Shown: positions 1-11,350 of the stretch, piece after piece
Layout of the letters: each line of letters begins with the position of its first letter
Numbering within the stretch: position 1 is the stretch's first letter
Assembly (NCBI GenBank): GCA_932294295.1
Contig: OW028579.1
Location: 7,772,370 to 7,836,369, forward strand
Length of the DNA: 64,000 bases
Source: Alitta virens
Lineage: Eukaryota > Annelida > Polychaeta > Phyllodocida > Nereididae
Reading direction: 5' to 3'
Notes under the pieces: generated by a model
Databases searched by the model: none
Seen by the model: only the letters and a program-made list of their open reading frames with translations
Told to the model about the DNA's origin: nothing
Position numbers and translations under genes: made by a program

Positions 1-2
1 AG

Positions 3-152
3 CACAAGAACTCTTGGATCCAGACCCGTAACAAGGCAATGTCGGAGACAAGTAGTGCACAAGTTAGTGTTAATAATGGGAAAGATAATCATGCCAAAAG
101 TGTCTATAAGATGCTTCCAATGCAAGAAGATGACGTATTAGTTGAATTTTGA
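3..152 (+). CDS. C-terminal coding end of an unidentified gene (partial)
   Basis: Frame 3 is open from the window edge for 49 codons and ends in TGA at 150-152. The encoded tail is polar and low-complexity-free (Ser, Asn, Asp, Lys, Gln) and finishes in an acidic stretch followed by LVEF. This composition looks like a cytoplasmic C-terminus rather than translated AT-rich noise, and the sequence becomes plainly non-coding right after the stop. The last three residues V-E-F fit the hydrophobic-x-hydrophobic pattern of class II PDZ ligands, which is an inference only. No family is recognised. The upstream exon boundary is not visible because the window begins here. It lies on the strand opposite to the CUB/LDLa gene. 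A 49-codon open frame can arise by chance, so the call is tentative. Confidence 0.4.
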   Translation, partial: HKNSWIQTRNKAMSETSSAQVSVNNGKDNHAKSVYKMLPMQEDDVLVEF

Positions 153-1510
153 GATAACGGCAAGTTTTTATGATACAAAGCTAAGATCTTGCCCAATATG
201 CATATATTTTGATTACAGCTGATAAGACAATTATCAGTTAACCCCATTTTCATTAGCAACATCAGTTTATTTTTGTTTATACAGGTGAAATGAGAGTAAT
301 ACAGGTTGTAAGAACATTTGTGCCACGCATCAGGTGCTGTTGCTGTCTAATTTGTTTTTCTTCAGTAGAAAAATATATTTGTGCTTACAACAGCAGTAAT
401 GTTGTTAATGAAAACATTGTCGTCAACTGTAATCAAATTGAAAGTTAAGATAAAGAGGCTAGCTACATTTTGCTTAAGTGCGAGTTGTGAAATAATTTAA
501 AGTTATGAGAAGATTTAAGATTCTAATTGCGTGTTAAGGGTTTGGATTGGACGGAAGGAAGCGATCACAAAACTCGACAGAAGACGAATACTTACAAGAC
601 ACACCACACTAACAATAATGCAACATCAAGTGTGAAATTTATAATATAATAAGGAAAAATTTATGCACAATTATATACAGAAACCCAATTTAATGAAATT
701 CAATATTTTGATATATATTTATAACAATGGTGATCAACAAAATTTACAAAAATCCACCGAGTAATAGCATAACCACCACCTTTTGAAATTCAAAATTTCG
801 GTTTTCTTTTTTTTCAAAATCAATAAAACAACGCATAATTGCAATTAGATACATGCTCAAAGATGTCGTAATGCTTTGCAATTAAATATTTGCTCATTTC
901 TGACAAATATTTTCTTGCAAAAGAAAAAGCTCAAAAATGTATGGAAAGAATCTAACCTAGTGTGATATAGATATATATATGCTGTGTCAAGTGTGAATAA
1001 ATCAAATAGAAAACAGACAAATAAAATGATAGAATTGAAGCAAACCATTGTGAAACATTTAACTGGTAGGAGTAACCATATTCTTCAAAAGAAAATCAAA
1101 AATATACACAAATGAATGCAGTATGAATCATGGATGTCAGAACTTTTATGAAATAGCTCTTATAGTGTCTTTGTTACCTCATCCTGTAGTCTTAAAAAAT
1201 AACTATTAACAAACTATGAACAATAACTTACATACATGACAAAATTCTTCATACAATAATTGTATAACATGACAGTGTCTTTAAAAAGACAATAATCTGT
1301 GTTCAGTATACCATTGTAGTATTGTCAAAATTAGCTTTTGTACAACTCAGCGAAACTGAAGAAGAGCACAAACTAAAAAGTGTTTGTAGAAAATCAAAAA
1401 GAGTAAATATCGGATTAATAACAATGTGTTTCAGTTTGATAACCTCTGCAAAGAACAAACGTCTGACTTGGCCATTCTAAAAGAACACAGATTGATGACG
1501 TCATACTTAC
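153..1510. other. AT-rich 3' flank / intron, no coding signal seen
   Basis: This is the presumed 3' untranslated and downstream region of the left-edge + gene and, on the minus strand, the start of the intron after CUB/LDLa exon 9. Candidate polyadenylation hexamers AATAAA lie at 822-827 and 996-1001 on +. I looked for the second half of an LDLa module on the minus strand and did not find one. The minus frame at 857-1048 is AT-rich and shows no domain. Confidence 0.4.
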
Positions 1511-1597
1511 GGCAGTAGGAGTTTGCGGAGACACAGCTGCCGTCGGGACAAACTTTCTCACACGGATTACGAGTAGGTGGGACAGGCGTTGTAAATA
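1511..1597 (-). CDS. CUB/LDLa gene exon 9: first half of a second LDL-receptor class A module
   Basis: The 87-bp exon is bounded on the minus strand by acceptor CTTTCAG (just above 1597) and donor GTAAGT (1510-1505), phase 1 to phase 1. After a short Pro/Thr linker (residues 337-347) it encodes the start of an LDLa module, with cysteines at 348, 352, 357 and 364 and the C-x4-C spacing around PDGSC. The acidic calcium-binding half of the module (C-x-DGSDE type) is absent. It must be in a later exon that I could not find between here and base 1. The gene therefore continues to the left, possibly overlapping the opposite-strand gene at the window edge. Confidence 0.8.
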
Positions 1598-2286
1598 CTG
1601 AAAGTTTAGAAAGAGGGAAATATGTCACATATTGAGGGTGTACTTGAGTAGGTGATCCTTGTTTACATACTGCGTAGAAGCCAAAGATGGCTTGCATAAA
1701 CAAAGAGCATACTCTTTGATTTACCTCGTTATCGCCACCTTGGTATAGTTTGTTTTATTTCTTTGCTAAATTTAATAAAAGATGGTAAGCTTGAATTTTG
1801 CCTTGAGGTTACCTCATTGGCAAGGTCGTTTCTCAAGCCCACACAATTTTAACTCACTCTATAAATAAATTTATATCGCTTCAGTAATATGACTACCTTC
1901 CAATGAAACCATCGCTTGGAATCAATGCTGGCTTTTTTTAATGAATAAATTTAGCGAATACCAGAATTCTAAAGATTTTTTTTTAATGTTACCGGTATCC
2001 TATATTATAAGATTAGATGAGGAGTAAATGAAATAGGGGTTTATATTAGACTGCATTTCAGTGGAGTGCTGGATAACGCTTCACTCGACTGAAACTCTGT
2101 CTAGGTTTATACCAAAGATTTCAATGAGAAAAGCAACTTTTTATTTAAATTAATTTTACCGGGCAATCTATGCTCAATCTGATCAGGCACTTTCCTGATG
2201 GTCACTATAAAATTATCAACCACAGAAAATAGTGTTTATTCCAACATAAATCAATTCATACGACTAAACTTTAACATCCAACTTAC
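1598..2286 (-). other. CUB/LDLa intron 8
   Basis: The intron lies between exon 8 donor GTAAGT (2286-2281) and exon 9 acceptor. It holds an imperfect foldback at 2038-2113 and otherwise AT-rich unique sequence. Confidence 0.7.
2038..2113. repeat. Short foldback (imperfect inverted repeat)
   Basis: The left arm (about 2038-2068) and the right arm (about 2082-2113) are imperfect reverse complements. They share blocks such as tttcagtNgagtg and agac, separated by a loop of about 13 bases. This could be a degenerate MITE. Confidence 0.5.
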
Positions 2287-2427
2287 GTGCACAAAGTTCA
2301 GGTTCCTCATCAGCGCCATCTGGGCAGTTAGGAACAGAATTACAGACATTTTCTATTGGAATACACCAGAGGGAGCTCTTGCAAACATAGCCATCCATTA
2401 CCTTGTGGTGGTGTTCGAATCTGCATG
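2287..2427 (-). CDS. CUB/LDLa gene exon 8: complete LDL-receptor class A module
   Basis: The 141-bp exon has acceptor TTTTCAG and donor GTAAGT, phase 1-1, so the module is a self-contained cassette. It encodes residues 290-335 with all six LDLa cysteines (290, 304, 310, 317, 323, 334) and the acidic calcium-coordinating segment NCPDGADEE between the fifth and sixth cysteines. LDLa modules are small extracellular ligand-binding folds stabilised by three disulfides and one calcium ion. The canonical hydrophobic-x-C start is modified (CRFEHHHKV), with an unusual triple histidine. It follows CUB2, an order resembling NETO-type receptors (CUB-CUB-LDLa). The presence of a second LDLa start in exon 9 means the match is not exact. 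Confidence 0.9.
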
Positions 2428-5400
2428 CTGAAAAGAAAGACAATTATTTCTTTGAAATATACAAGTTTTCAAATAAACCTGGAAAGTGTTCTGGCAATAC
2501 CAAATACGGTTAGCCCACACAACAGCAAAATTTGAGTTCCTGAGATAAACATCAAATTTTTTGGTAAGTTTTAAATTTCCTGAAGGGATATACACACCAT
2601 TTAAAGTTAATTCTTGGTATACCAGGAAGTTATCATTATATTAGCACATAACGGGGCATTTTGTGTTATCTGCCGTCAAAGTGAAAGAAACTTCATTGTA
2701 CATTCAGATATCAATATCCACATCAAAACACTTTCAACATCATTTCTGTACTCTCAGATGTTTAGATGGCAATATTGAAAACCTGAATTTCCATCTATGC
2801 CTCAGACGGTAATTAGACACTTGCTGTAGTGAACTGTCATATTGGATATCAGACGTAATGATGAAATGCTACCTATTTAGCCACAGGAATGATCACTTTA
2901 ATAGTTTCAGCATTTATTCTGAAATATTCAAATACAGCTTTGTTATCAGCTTATAAGCTTAAACTTCTAGATAGCCTCAGAGGTAAGATGGCCTCGCAGA
3001 TATAACTTATCCGCAATAAATCTTGTGCAAATGGGAATGCCTCATGAAATATTTATCTCACAGCAGGAATTCATATTCTTGATGAGGCGTTGTGCCATGA
3101 AAAGCTGGTAAAAAGGGCAGTGCGCAAAGTTCATAACACATTGGTTGTACAAAGGACCAATTTTGTCTAGGCATTCATTGAAATATTGTTATTCTCAAAT
3201 AGTAAAAAAAAAAGTGGACTTATTGTTTGGTTGAATTACGATAACTATGACTGTATTGTGGAACCGTGTATTCTGTAAGGTTAGCTGAGAAAAGACACTT
3301 AAGATATAATGAAGAAAAGCTGTGTACCCTTCAAAACAATGTTGTTTTGTGTCTGTTATTTCTTCTCTTTGTATAGCAAAGATCTGAGACTCCATGAATT
3401 AGAAATATAACATCTGGAACTACTCCCAAACATTATATTTTTGGTATGTTAAACAATACAGTTAATGACAAGAACAACATCAATGTAACTCACTGCTGGC
3501 CACTGTGTAATACAGCTGCATGTGAAAGTCTCTAAGCATATTGCTAAATGGAAAGAGACAAAAACATTAAGAGAAGTGTTTCTCCCCAATGCACTAAGAC
3601 AGACACTGTGAGTTCACATAAAGAGTCTGGGGCATTTGTAGTATATCTTTCCAATGTTATTTTTGCTTAATTGGTAGAAGTAAATGTTCACTGCTTCCAT
3701 TTGCTGTGCCCACTGACCACAGTGAAGGAAGTTTGTCTTTTGGAAGCAAATGCACCATACTGATTGGTCAACCTATTATACAAATACATCTTTTTGAATG
3801 GTCGTCTATGGTGAAAGCTGTTGCTTTGGTGCTGGAATGCCAGTCTCGTCACTTTACATATATTCCCCTTGTTCTTGACATGTTTACTTGACCAGTAGGC
3901 GAGCGGGGGCCTAGCTCAGAGGTAGCGCTCTGGGTTTCCAACCGCTGGGTCCCGGGTTTGATTCCCGGTCGAGCCTAAGTTGGATGGCGGTTTCATCCTT
4001 CGTCTCATTGCCATGGTCTCTGCCTGTCCTAATTAGCCCAACTGGTGCAGAAATACAGGACGTAAATCCCTAATCACACACACACACTTGACCAGTAGGC
4101 ATTACAATATATAACATGCACAGTACATGTAGACTGATGTACTTTAGTGCATTACTGTTATCTTTAAAAAGACTCTTTCTCAACCAAATGTTAATACGAC
4201 CATAGCAATGTTCTGTTCTTTTTCTTGAGTGCTGACATGTGATGAAATGACATGCACAATAATATCATAATACCACAATTAACATTAATGTCGCTGAGAG
4301 AAATAGCATTGATAAGAAAGCTCTTGGGTCCCGTATAAGGTAGCCATAATTTTGAGGTGATTACAATGAAGGTAGGCTAATTGGTAAGACTGATAATCAG
4401 ACCAAGTCAAAAATCAATGCCACGTTATAGTACTTTTACCACCAGCGCAGCATTGACCCAGAAAACTAAGCAAGACAAGGTTGTGAGGAAGCATAATTCA
4501 CAGAGGTACACTCTTTTTACATTATCGACTACTGGTGGTATAATATCAGAGAAGGCTATAAAGTCTAACACTGCCATTTGTAACACTCACAGAACCCTCT
4601 GAAGACTGACAAGGACACATTTGATGGTAATGTACTTCAGCAAAGTTCAGAGGTTGGTCTGCTTTCTGTTGATCAATTTTTGAACGTGGTTGGGATCATC
4701 ACATAGGAGTAGGCCTGGTCAGTGAACAGATGGTCAGCAAGGGAGATCAGGTGGACTGACCACTTCAAAAGGGAGCCCATTGCAGCGATAAATGATTAAT
4801 TGGAAGCAGAATTAGTTTTCTAGTCGCAAGCCCTAGTCACGGTAAAAGCTCAGTTTCCTGCAGAGCACATCAGTCACTCAAACGATCAAAAAAGCACATT
4901 AAGGCGGTGTTAGCCTTTAAGCACTGTGGCCAGCACTAAAAGGATGGCCCCTTTAAAGACAGGAAGGCTTTCTCTGCTGCTGCTGCTCTTTAGATCTCAT
5001 GGCTACTGTGTCAGTCTGGTATAGTGCACTGCAGGATTTGATAGGCAATTCGTAAAATAAAGTAAACTTCATGCTACAGCCTGTACCAGGTTTCAGTGAA
5101 ACTAAGGGCAAAAGAAGCGTCGGTTTTTTATAGTACTTTCAGTGAACGAAGTTTGAAAAGGGTTTTTGTTATCATCAATGTCTGCCCGAGGGCCTACAGC
5201 CGATCGGGCGGACGAGCGGGCGTAACACTTTCGTTTCCGGAGCAGAACTCCAGAAATGAAAGTGTGTGTTAAGAGTTCTGCTCTGGAAATGAAGGTGTAA
5301 TGCCGGCCCTCCTGCCACATAACAATTTTAATGATGCCTGTGTGCTATGTGGGATTCGCTGAGAGTTTAGCTGCAGCGCAGCATTTTCTTTTCAATTAAA

Positions 5401-5920
5401 TGCTTTTCTACATACAAATTTGTAGAAAGTTACAATCTTCATGGAATTACTAGCTCAGTTGACTCCATACGTCCCTGTATGTTATTATGATCCACTTTTG
5501 AAATAGCCATATTAGTTTGGTGGATTGTAGTACCTTAGACGTGTGTACTATTCTAATGGGCCTGAATTGGGAACATCGTTCATTAAATGTAGCTGCTTGA
5601 CAGGTGGACCGGACCTACAGTCATGTCGACTTTACAGTAAGTATATATTCCAAAGACTGAAGTGCCCAGTCAAATTCATAACATATAACTTATCAAATGT
5701 TATTTCTTTTTTTTTTAACCATTATACAGGATCATAAGTAAACAACAAATAACAAAATGATTATAATAAACGTTTGTTTTGATGGTCGAACAGGCTTTAT
5801 TAAGATCGACACACAGGTCCTGTAGAGAAGTCACAGTATAGTCCCTAAAGCTTCTAAAACAAGAGAGAAGAGCAGTCAAAAGCACTGAAAGTAAAGGTAT
5901 AGTATGCAGTATAGACTCAC
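2428..5920 (-). other. CUB/LDLa intron 7
   Basis: This 3.5-kb intron contains a full-length tRNA-derived SINE with target-site duplication (3901-4085). A GC-richer patch at about 5160-5310 contains the inverted segments 'ttccggagcagaactc' and 'agttctgctctggaaatg'. No exon-like signal was seen. Confidence 0.6.
3901..4085 (+). mobile_element. tRNA-derived SINE, family A copy 1, with 15-bp target-site duplication
   Basis: The copy begins with a tRNA-like head carrying an A box (tagctcagaggtagcgc) and a B box (gggtttgattcccgg). A tRNA-unrelated body follows (ttggatggcggtttcatcc), then the conserved 3' segment ending in ggtgcagaaatacaggacgtaaa and a (CA)n tail. The 15-bp sequence acttgaccagtaggc flanks it exactly at 3886-3900 and 4086-4100, the signature of LINE-mediated retroposition. 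The intact duplication suggests a fairly recent insertion. Confidence 0.93.
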
Positions 5921-6142
5921 CATCTGAAGGAAATCCCAACTGTTTGTAAACTCCAAAGACGAAGTGGAAAGCTCCAGCGTCCAGGGGCTTCTTCACTCTG
6001 AGATAGAGACCATGGCCTGAACTAAAGCCTCCGAAGGGTTGACTTATTGTCACCAATTCAGACTCCTGTGTGGCCTTGATGTGCTCAAACACTTCCAGTT
6101 TGTTGGCGTCAGAGTAAATGTCCTTTCTGATTTCAGCAGATC
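5921..6142 (-). CDS. CUB/LDLa gene exon 7: second half of CUB2
   Basis: The 222-bp exon runs from acceptor TTTGCAG to donor GTGAGT, phase 1-1. It encodes residues 216-288, continuing the CUB fold begun in exon 6. It supplies the strand-rich C-terminal half ending in HFVFGVYKQLG, a match to the usual CUB finish (GF-x-x-x-Y). The half contains no cysteine, so the second CUB disulfide (C3-C4) is missing. The Asp and Gly positions normally seen near the middle of CUB domains are also replaced. The C-terminal SD/G leads directly into the LDLa module of exon 8. Confidence 0.85.
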
Positions 6143-7588
6143 CTGCAAACCGACACTGTACGATAAGACTCATTGAATTAATGAAGGTCGACAAAAAGTC
6201 AACCGAAAGCGGAATGAATGACGCCGAGGGTCTTCGCCATCAATCTTATCTGATGAGCAAAGAGGGCTTCACGATTTTTGAAAAACATCCCGGAATAGAC
6301 GTAATTTGTCTCACAAACAAAACTTTAGCTGTTTTTGGTATGGGAAGTAGGTAAACATCTGTAAATAACACTTCTGTTACTTTTTTTTTTATCAAAACTA
6401 TTTTTTTTTTTTAAGTGTATGGCTGTTGCTGTTGGAAGCTCAGCAAATGTTTACTGCATTTTTATGCAATATGTGTTAGTGCTAGTAGATATCAAGAAAG
6501 TATTTCATATTTTTGTTATATTCGGGCATCACACAATAGTTTAAAGCCATGAGCTTCCTCTAGGTTGACAATTGCCAATCACCCTCTCTCAGATTCAGAA
6601 TTAGGCCTGAAATTCCATATAGAAGGAACAACTACTGCCTGAGAAATGTTGTCATCTTTAATTCAGATGTGAAAGATTCTTTGATTTATGCTTATGAGCA
6701 GACTTGTCAAAAATTTTTTTCATCAAAATCCCCCTGGCATTTTTATATCTTTTGCCTAGATTTACATAATATAAATTTTGCTTCAGGCATAAAGCATTTT
6801 TTTCATGCAGAACCTTCTCTCTGATTCAGCTTGAATGATTTTGCTTGGAGCTAGTCTAAAAAATTGTTGAATGACTAATTAATTAACTTTTAACAAGCCA
6901 CTAAATTACAATCCTTTACATTAAAAGTAGGGAGCTTTTTAATTTCCATATGCTTCAAAGTCTTGTCTGGTGGGTGATTAGAGATGAATGACATGATTAA
7001 GATGCCATATTTGATGGATTTATAATTGTTTAAACTGGTATTTTAAGAACGTCGTGGACGTTGAATTGATCATCTGTAGTTTGTGATGTACTGCTAAAGT
7101 GATGTAGTTAATGGACACTTTCTCCCTGATTATCTATAATATATATATATATAATAATAATATAATAATAATAATCTATATATATATACCATTGTAAAAT
7201 AGGATTTGGTAGATTTACGTATAAAACAACTTCATTCAAGACATATTGTAGTGGCAGTCAATGCTAACAACTTTCTTAGGCAGGTTGTGCAAGTACAATG
7301 TATTACATTACATTATCAGACAAGTTTCCAATGATGATAAATATTTTACAAGGCCCAAAAATATACATTTAAAACAATTATAGATATATATATATACATA
7401 TGTTTAAACATGTAATTTAGTGGCTTGCTAATATATATATTTAAACAGATACTAGTCCAGTCCAAAGTTACAATATTTGGTGGTGACCGCAGTATAGAAG
7501 TCACATTAGGTTAATTCCACACCAGCTATTCTTTGATAATAAAATGAACGTAATTGCCATAATAATACTGAAAATACTGCATACATAC
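6143..7588 (-). other. CUB/LDLa intron 6
   Basis: The intron is AT-rich, with (AT)n and (TAA)n microsatellite at 7137-7190 and further (AT)n at 7383-7440. No coding or repeat family was recognised beyond that. Confidence 0.6.
7137..7190. repeat. (AT)n/(TAA)n microsatellite
   Basis: Alternating AT runs flank a short TAA/TAATAA block. The arrangement is close to palindromic and could form a cruciform or slip. Confidence 0.85.
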
Positions 7589-7762
7589 CTTCGGTGAGAT
7601 CCATATGGGTGATCTTAAGGTAGACTCTATGGTGCTCGGTCCTGCTCGGGATCTTGATCTGCCAAACACAGTCGTAGATATATCGAGTCCGGTCGTGTGG
7701 GATACTGAGGGCATCCATCCTAACTTTAGCACCATCCCACGGGTGCCAGATAGGGGGACAAT
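7589..7762 (-). CDS. CUB/LDLa gene exon 6: first half of CUB2
   Basis: The 174-bp exon has acceptor TTTGTAG and donor GTATGT, phase 1-1. It encodes residues 158-214. C158 opens the domain and C188 (in YDCVWQI) is the second cysteine, followed by the alternating hydrophobic strand VYLKITHMDLTE. This is the typical N-terminal half of a CUB domain, with the first disulfide (C1-C2) retained. CUB domains are extracellular beta-sandwiches that bind proteins or carbohydrates. The exon joins in frame to exon 7 at Gly215. Confidence 0.88.
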
Positions 7763-10700
7763 CTACAAACACAACAGTATATTATATATCGTGATATGCA
7801 AATTGCTATTGAACAGAGTATCAAAGTCTTGCACAATTGCAAATAGCACAGTTCTCCATATAGTTTCTCATTTCTGATATTGCATTTTTACAGCTGTGGG
7901 GTGAACTGGGATTATTAAATTGCAAGTTGTACATTGTATATTTGACACTTGTATAAATTTTCTTGTTTTTTTTAAATAATTTTAGGTGAGTGAGAGGCAA
8001 TATATACAAGATATGATGCGTAGTTAATATTAAATACTGATAATTTATTTGTATAAACATTATGGTTCACAAAAACTGGTCATATATTTCATTTGTTTGA
8101 TAAAAACATAGGAATGAGGATTGGCAAGATAAAAAGATGATATAAATGGTGGTTAGGCGGCTAATATACATCCTATGTTTATGCCATACTGTTGTAATGA
8201 TCCATGTTGTGTCAATGAAAACACTCAACGAATTAGGTAAACGGTTAATAAAAGTCCAACAGAATGTACCATGCTTCTCATTGAACCATTCTAACCGAAA
8301 ATACATTTGAATTTTCCTGAATTTTTATGCTTGTTGCAAGAGAATCAACTCATACAGATGTCTAGCATTTATTTGTGCTGAGTGGTGTTCTCTGTTGAAA
8401 GGAATTTTATTGCAGCCCAATGTGTGCTGTCACTGATAAGGCGATCAACCATAGAAAACCTTGTTGATATGGTCACTTGTTCTCAGAGGTGCAATCATGT
8501 CAAGTAATGTATCCAGCTGCCATCCGTTGGTACTTTTGACTGTGGTTGATGTATAGCACAACTGCTTGCTGAATGGACAGTATAGAGTTTGGTGTATACG
8601 CAGTTTGTGAGCTTACATTGTATTGGATTAAGCTTTAGATCAGCAGAAGAAGCAAGAAGCAGTTTAAAAAATATCTAACCCAGAAAGCCATATTTTTTTC
8701 ACAGAAGTCAGTCATGGTTGCCACATTTATCCATGCCATTGTTATATAAATACATAGATAAAATTTTATTTCAAATCGCAGTTATAAAAACAATAACATT
8801 AGCTCATAGCTATGGAGCGACAATCAACAATAAAAACAGTGATGCAATAATAAAATAACAAAGTGAAATGCACAAGGGTAAACTTGTTCAGAAACATTCT
8901 ATTTTGACGGGCAGCCCAAACTCTTGGCAGGGGTGTAATTCAAGTGTGACAAAATATAGACTTTCAATGCGATATTATAAACCCATTGCAGCACAGCGTA
9001 ACGCATTCAAATGTCATCTAACATGTAAGTTGGCATTCAGTATCTGATAGTAGGACAAGCGGAATGTGTATACATGCCTGTTGCATGGATTTATTCATGT
9101 GGTGCTGGAGTCAATAAAAACGATTTAAGGATGCAAAAATAATTCAAAATGTCTCGAAAATGAACAACTTATTGGACTATTACTAAGACGCTCCTCCTAC
9201 TGCATGTTTCTGCATTTGTAGCATTCTATGCAAGGTGGATTCAGGAAAGCACTAAACACATATTTAAGTAAGTTTCAAGTTGCTCATCAATCATTTGTTA
9301 GTGACTCATAGCACATTTGTGGCATGGTGTGTCTTATGTGAGCTTAAGCTCAGTTGTTCCCAAAGTCATCCATAAAGCACTATGTGCTCTTCCAGTATCC
9401 ATCACATTAGAGGGCACCAGCCTCTTGCCCTTTTTAGATATATGCAGGGCTATATATCTACATGCCATAATTCACAGAGCAGACCTCGTACTTCGTGAGG
9501 TAACCATGTTAGGCTTAGAGACCACTAGCTGGCTTTCTGCTTTGCACCGTGTAACTGCATCAGTCAGGAGGTAAAACCTCATGAAACACAATTATCAGTT
9601 GTGCACCAAATGAAGGAAAAGGGACTGGCAGGACTCCTACCTCAATGCTAGACACGACCTAGCATCAATCTAACTGTTGTAAGATGTCTCCTTTTTTCTT
9701 CGCTGTATATATTTGTTGCATATACGTAGTTACGTTATAGAGCATTCAATCAAACTCGCTACATTTCACACATGAGATTTATGGAAGTGTTGACGTGATG
9801 TCATGCTGTTATAAGAAGCTCTGGTCAATCCCAAAGATTGATGTTTGCCCAAGTAACTTCATTCCAGGGAGGATCTTAGAGCTTTAATGTACACCAAAGT
9901 ATTGTAGCGCATTTAATTTAATTCAATGGCTCACTTCCCCACCCCCTATTTCACTGAGCCCACACTTGCATATGTCACATGGTCAGTTGTGGTGGATTGC
10001 TTGGACTCAGTGTAGTCAGTTTGATTGAACAAGCAGTAACACAAATATGTTTTACTTTGTGTAGTATGTTTTGGTGTTCATTGTAACAATGTAACATTAT
10101 GGTGTTTATGGATATTTGAAATTGGAAAAAAGTGTTTATTGTAACATTATGGTGTTTTGTATTGTAACTTTATGGTGTTTATATATATTAGGAACTGAAT
10201 GGCAAATCTGGCTGGTAGGATTTTTCTGCCTTTTCTAAAATCAATGATAATATATATATATATATATATATTTTTAAATTGATGAAAATACGAAAAAAAG
10301 CTCCTGCTCAATATGATCTTGTTTTGAAACCATCTAGTTACGATATTTCTCTGATTACGATTTGGACTAGTGATATATCAACTGGCATTTATTCATATTT
10401 ATTGATCTCTCATGCAGTCAGACAATCATATTTTACTTGAAAATGTTGTTTGAGAATTATCGTAATGACTATAAGATGTAAAACTACTAATATTATTATT
10501 CATATTGATTGTTGTGATATCGATAAACTGCTATTTTTCAAAATGCTGCAACGCAAGATTTTAGTGATTTTTTTTCGTACGCATCTTAGTGATGTTGTTC
10601 ATGTTTTAAATAGTGTTGCACCTAGGTCTACCCCACGTTATATAAACAGATTTTTTGAGAAAGGAGATATTTTGGACGAACTTCTCTGTTGTGTATGCCA

Positions 10701-10864
10701 AGATGACAGATGTGGTTTTACATCATTACATTTCAAAGCTTTTTGCCATGCGATACTGGCGATACTGGCGTCTGAAGTATGAAGTATATATATCAGCCCC
10801 AAAGCGGTGAAAAAAGTGAACATCAGGAGAAAAATGAGAAAATGTGTATTTTTTAAATCTTTAC
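7763..10864 (-). other. CUB/LDLa intron 5
   Basis: The intron contains a possible LINE 3' remnant at about 8745-8890 (tttatttcaa, A-rich, several aataaaa), an (AT)n run at 10249-10273 and a direct repetition of 'tgtaacattatggtgttt' around 10085-10180. An open + frame at 10450-10782 shows no known domain. Confidence 0.5.
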
Positions 10865-10903
10865 CTGTGAACGGTTTATCAAGTTTCCACGTCCTGGGCG
10901 GTA
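10865..10903 (-). CDS. CUB/LDLa gene exon 5: 39-bp microexon (inter-CUB linker)
   Basis: On the minus strand, acceptor TTTATTTCAG precedes 39 bases that end at donor GTAAAG (10864-10859). It is phase 1-1 and encodes residues 145-156, a Pro/Lys-rich linker (PPRTWKLDKPFT) between CUB1 and CUB2. The length is a multiple of three and both flanking junctions are phase 1. Skipping it would therefore keep the frame and only shorten the linker, so alternative splicing is possible. Support is the phase match, the consensus splice sites and the sensible peptide. The exon is small enough that transcript data would be needed to be certain. Confidence 0.7.
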
Positions 10904-11204
10904 CTGAAATAAAGAATACAGAACATCAATACAACTTACTATTAATATAACAATTTACTTTCAGAAAAAAAAAAAAATCTATACAGCTATTAACCATGCT
11001 TGCATTTGCCAACAATCATATTATTCAATTAGATCACCATAGGCATTAGAAGACAGATAATTGTTTTTTGTACAGTCTTATGATACACTTCAATATTTTG
11101 CTTTGTGACCGTTTGTTCTGCAAGTAGTGCATGAGGACAAGATGCTGTCAGCATTATAGCTTATCTCAACCACCGCAACAGCTGCATTAGAAAGTTACAG
11201 ACAG

Positions 11205-11350
11205 GATAGTTAGATAGATAGATAGATAAATAGATAGATAAATAGATAGATAGATAGATCGATAGATAGATAAATAGATAGATAGATAGATAGATAGAGG
11301 GATAGATACATGCAGACAGGATAGATAGATAGATGGATAGATAGACAGAT
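11205..11350. repeat. (GATA)n microsatellite
   Basis: A run of gata/gatagata units with scattered substitutions (aata, cgat, gggat). On the minus strand it reads as a meaningless Ile/Tyr/Leu/Ser-rich frame. Confidence 0.95.

Noticed and set aside
857..1048. Hydrophobic 63-codon minus frame as a transmembrane exon of the CUB/LDLa gene
   Set aside because: Hydrophobicity comes from T-rich sequence. No acceptor in phase 1 and no completion of the LDLa module.
3905..3976. Possible tRNA genes at 3905, 19080, 36490 and 37954
   Set aside because: Each is followed by a SINE body and tail, and several units are flanked by target duplications. The stems are degenerate, so these are SINE heads.
10450..10782. 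110-codon + frame with several cysteines
   Set aside because: No recognisable domain, AT-rich codons, opposite strand to the exons, and no splice support. Length is within chance for this window.
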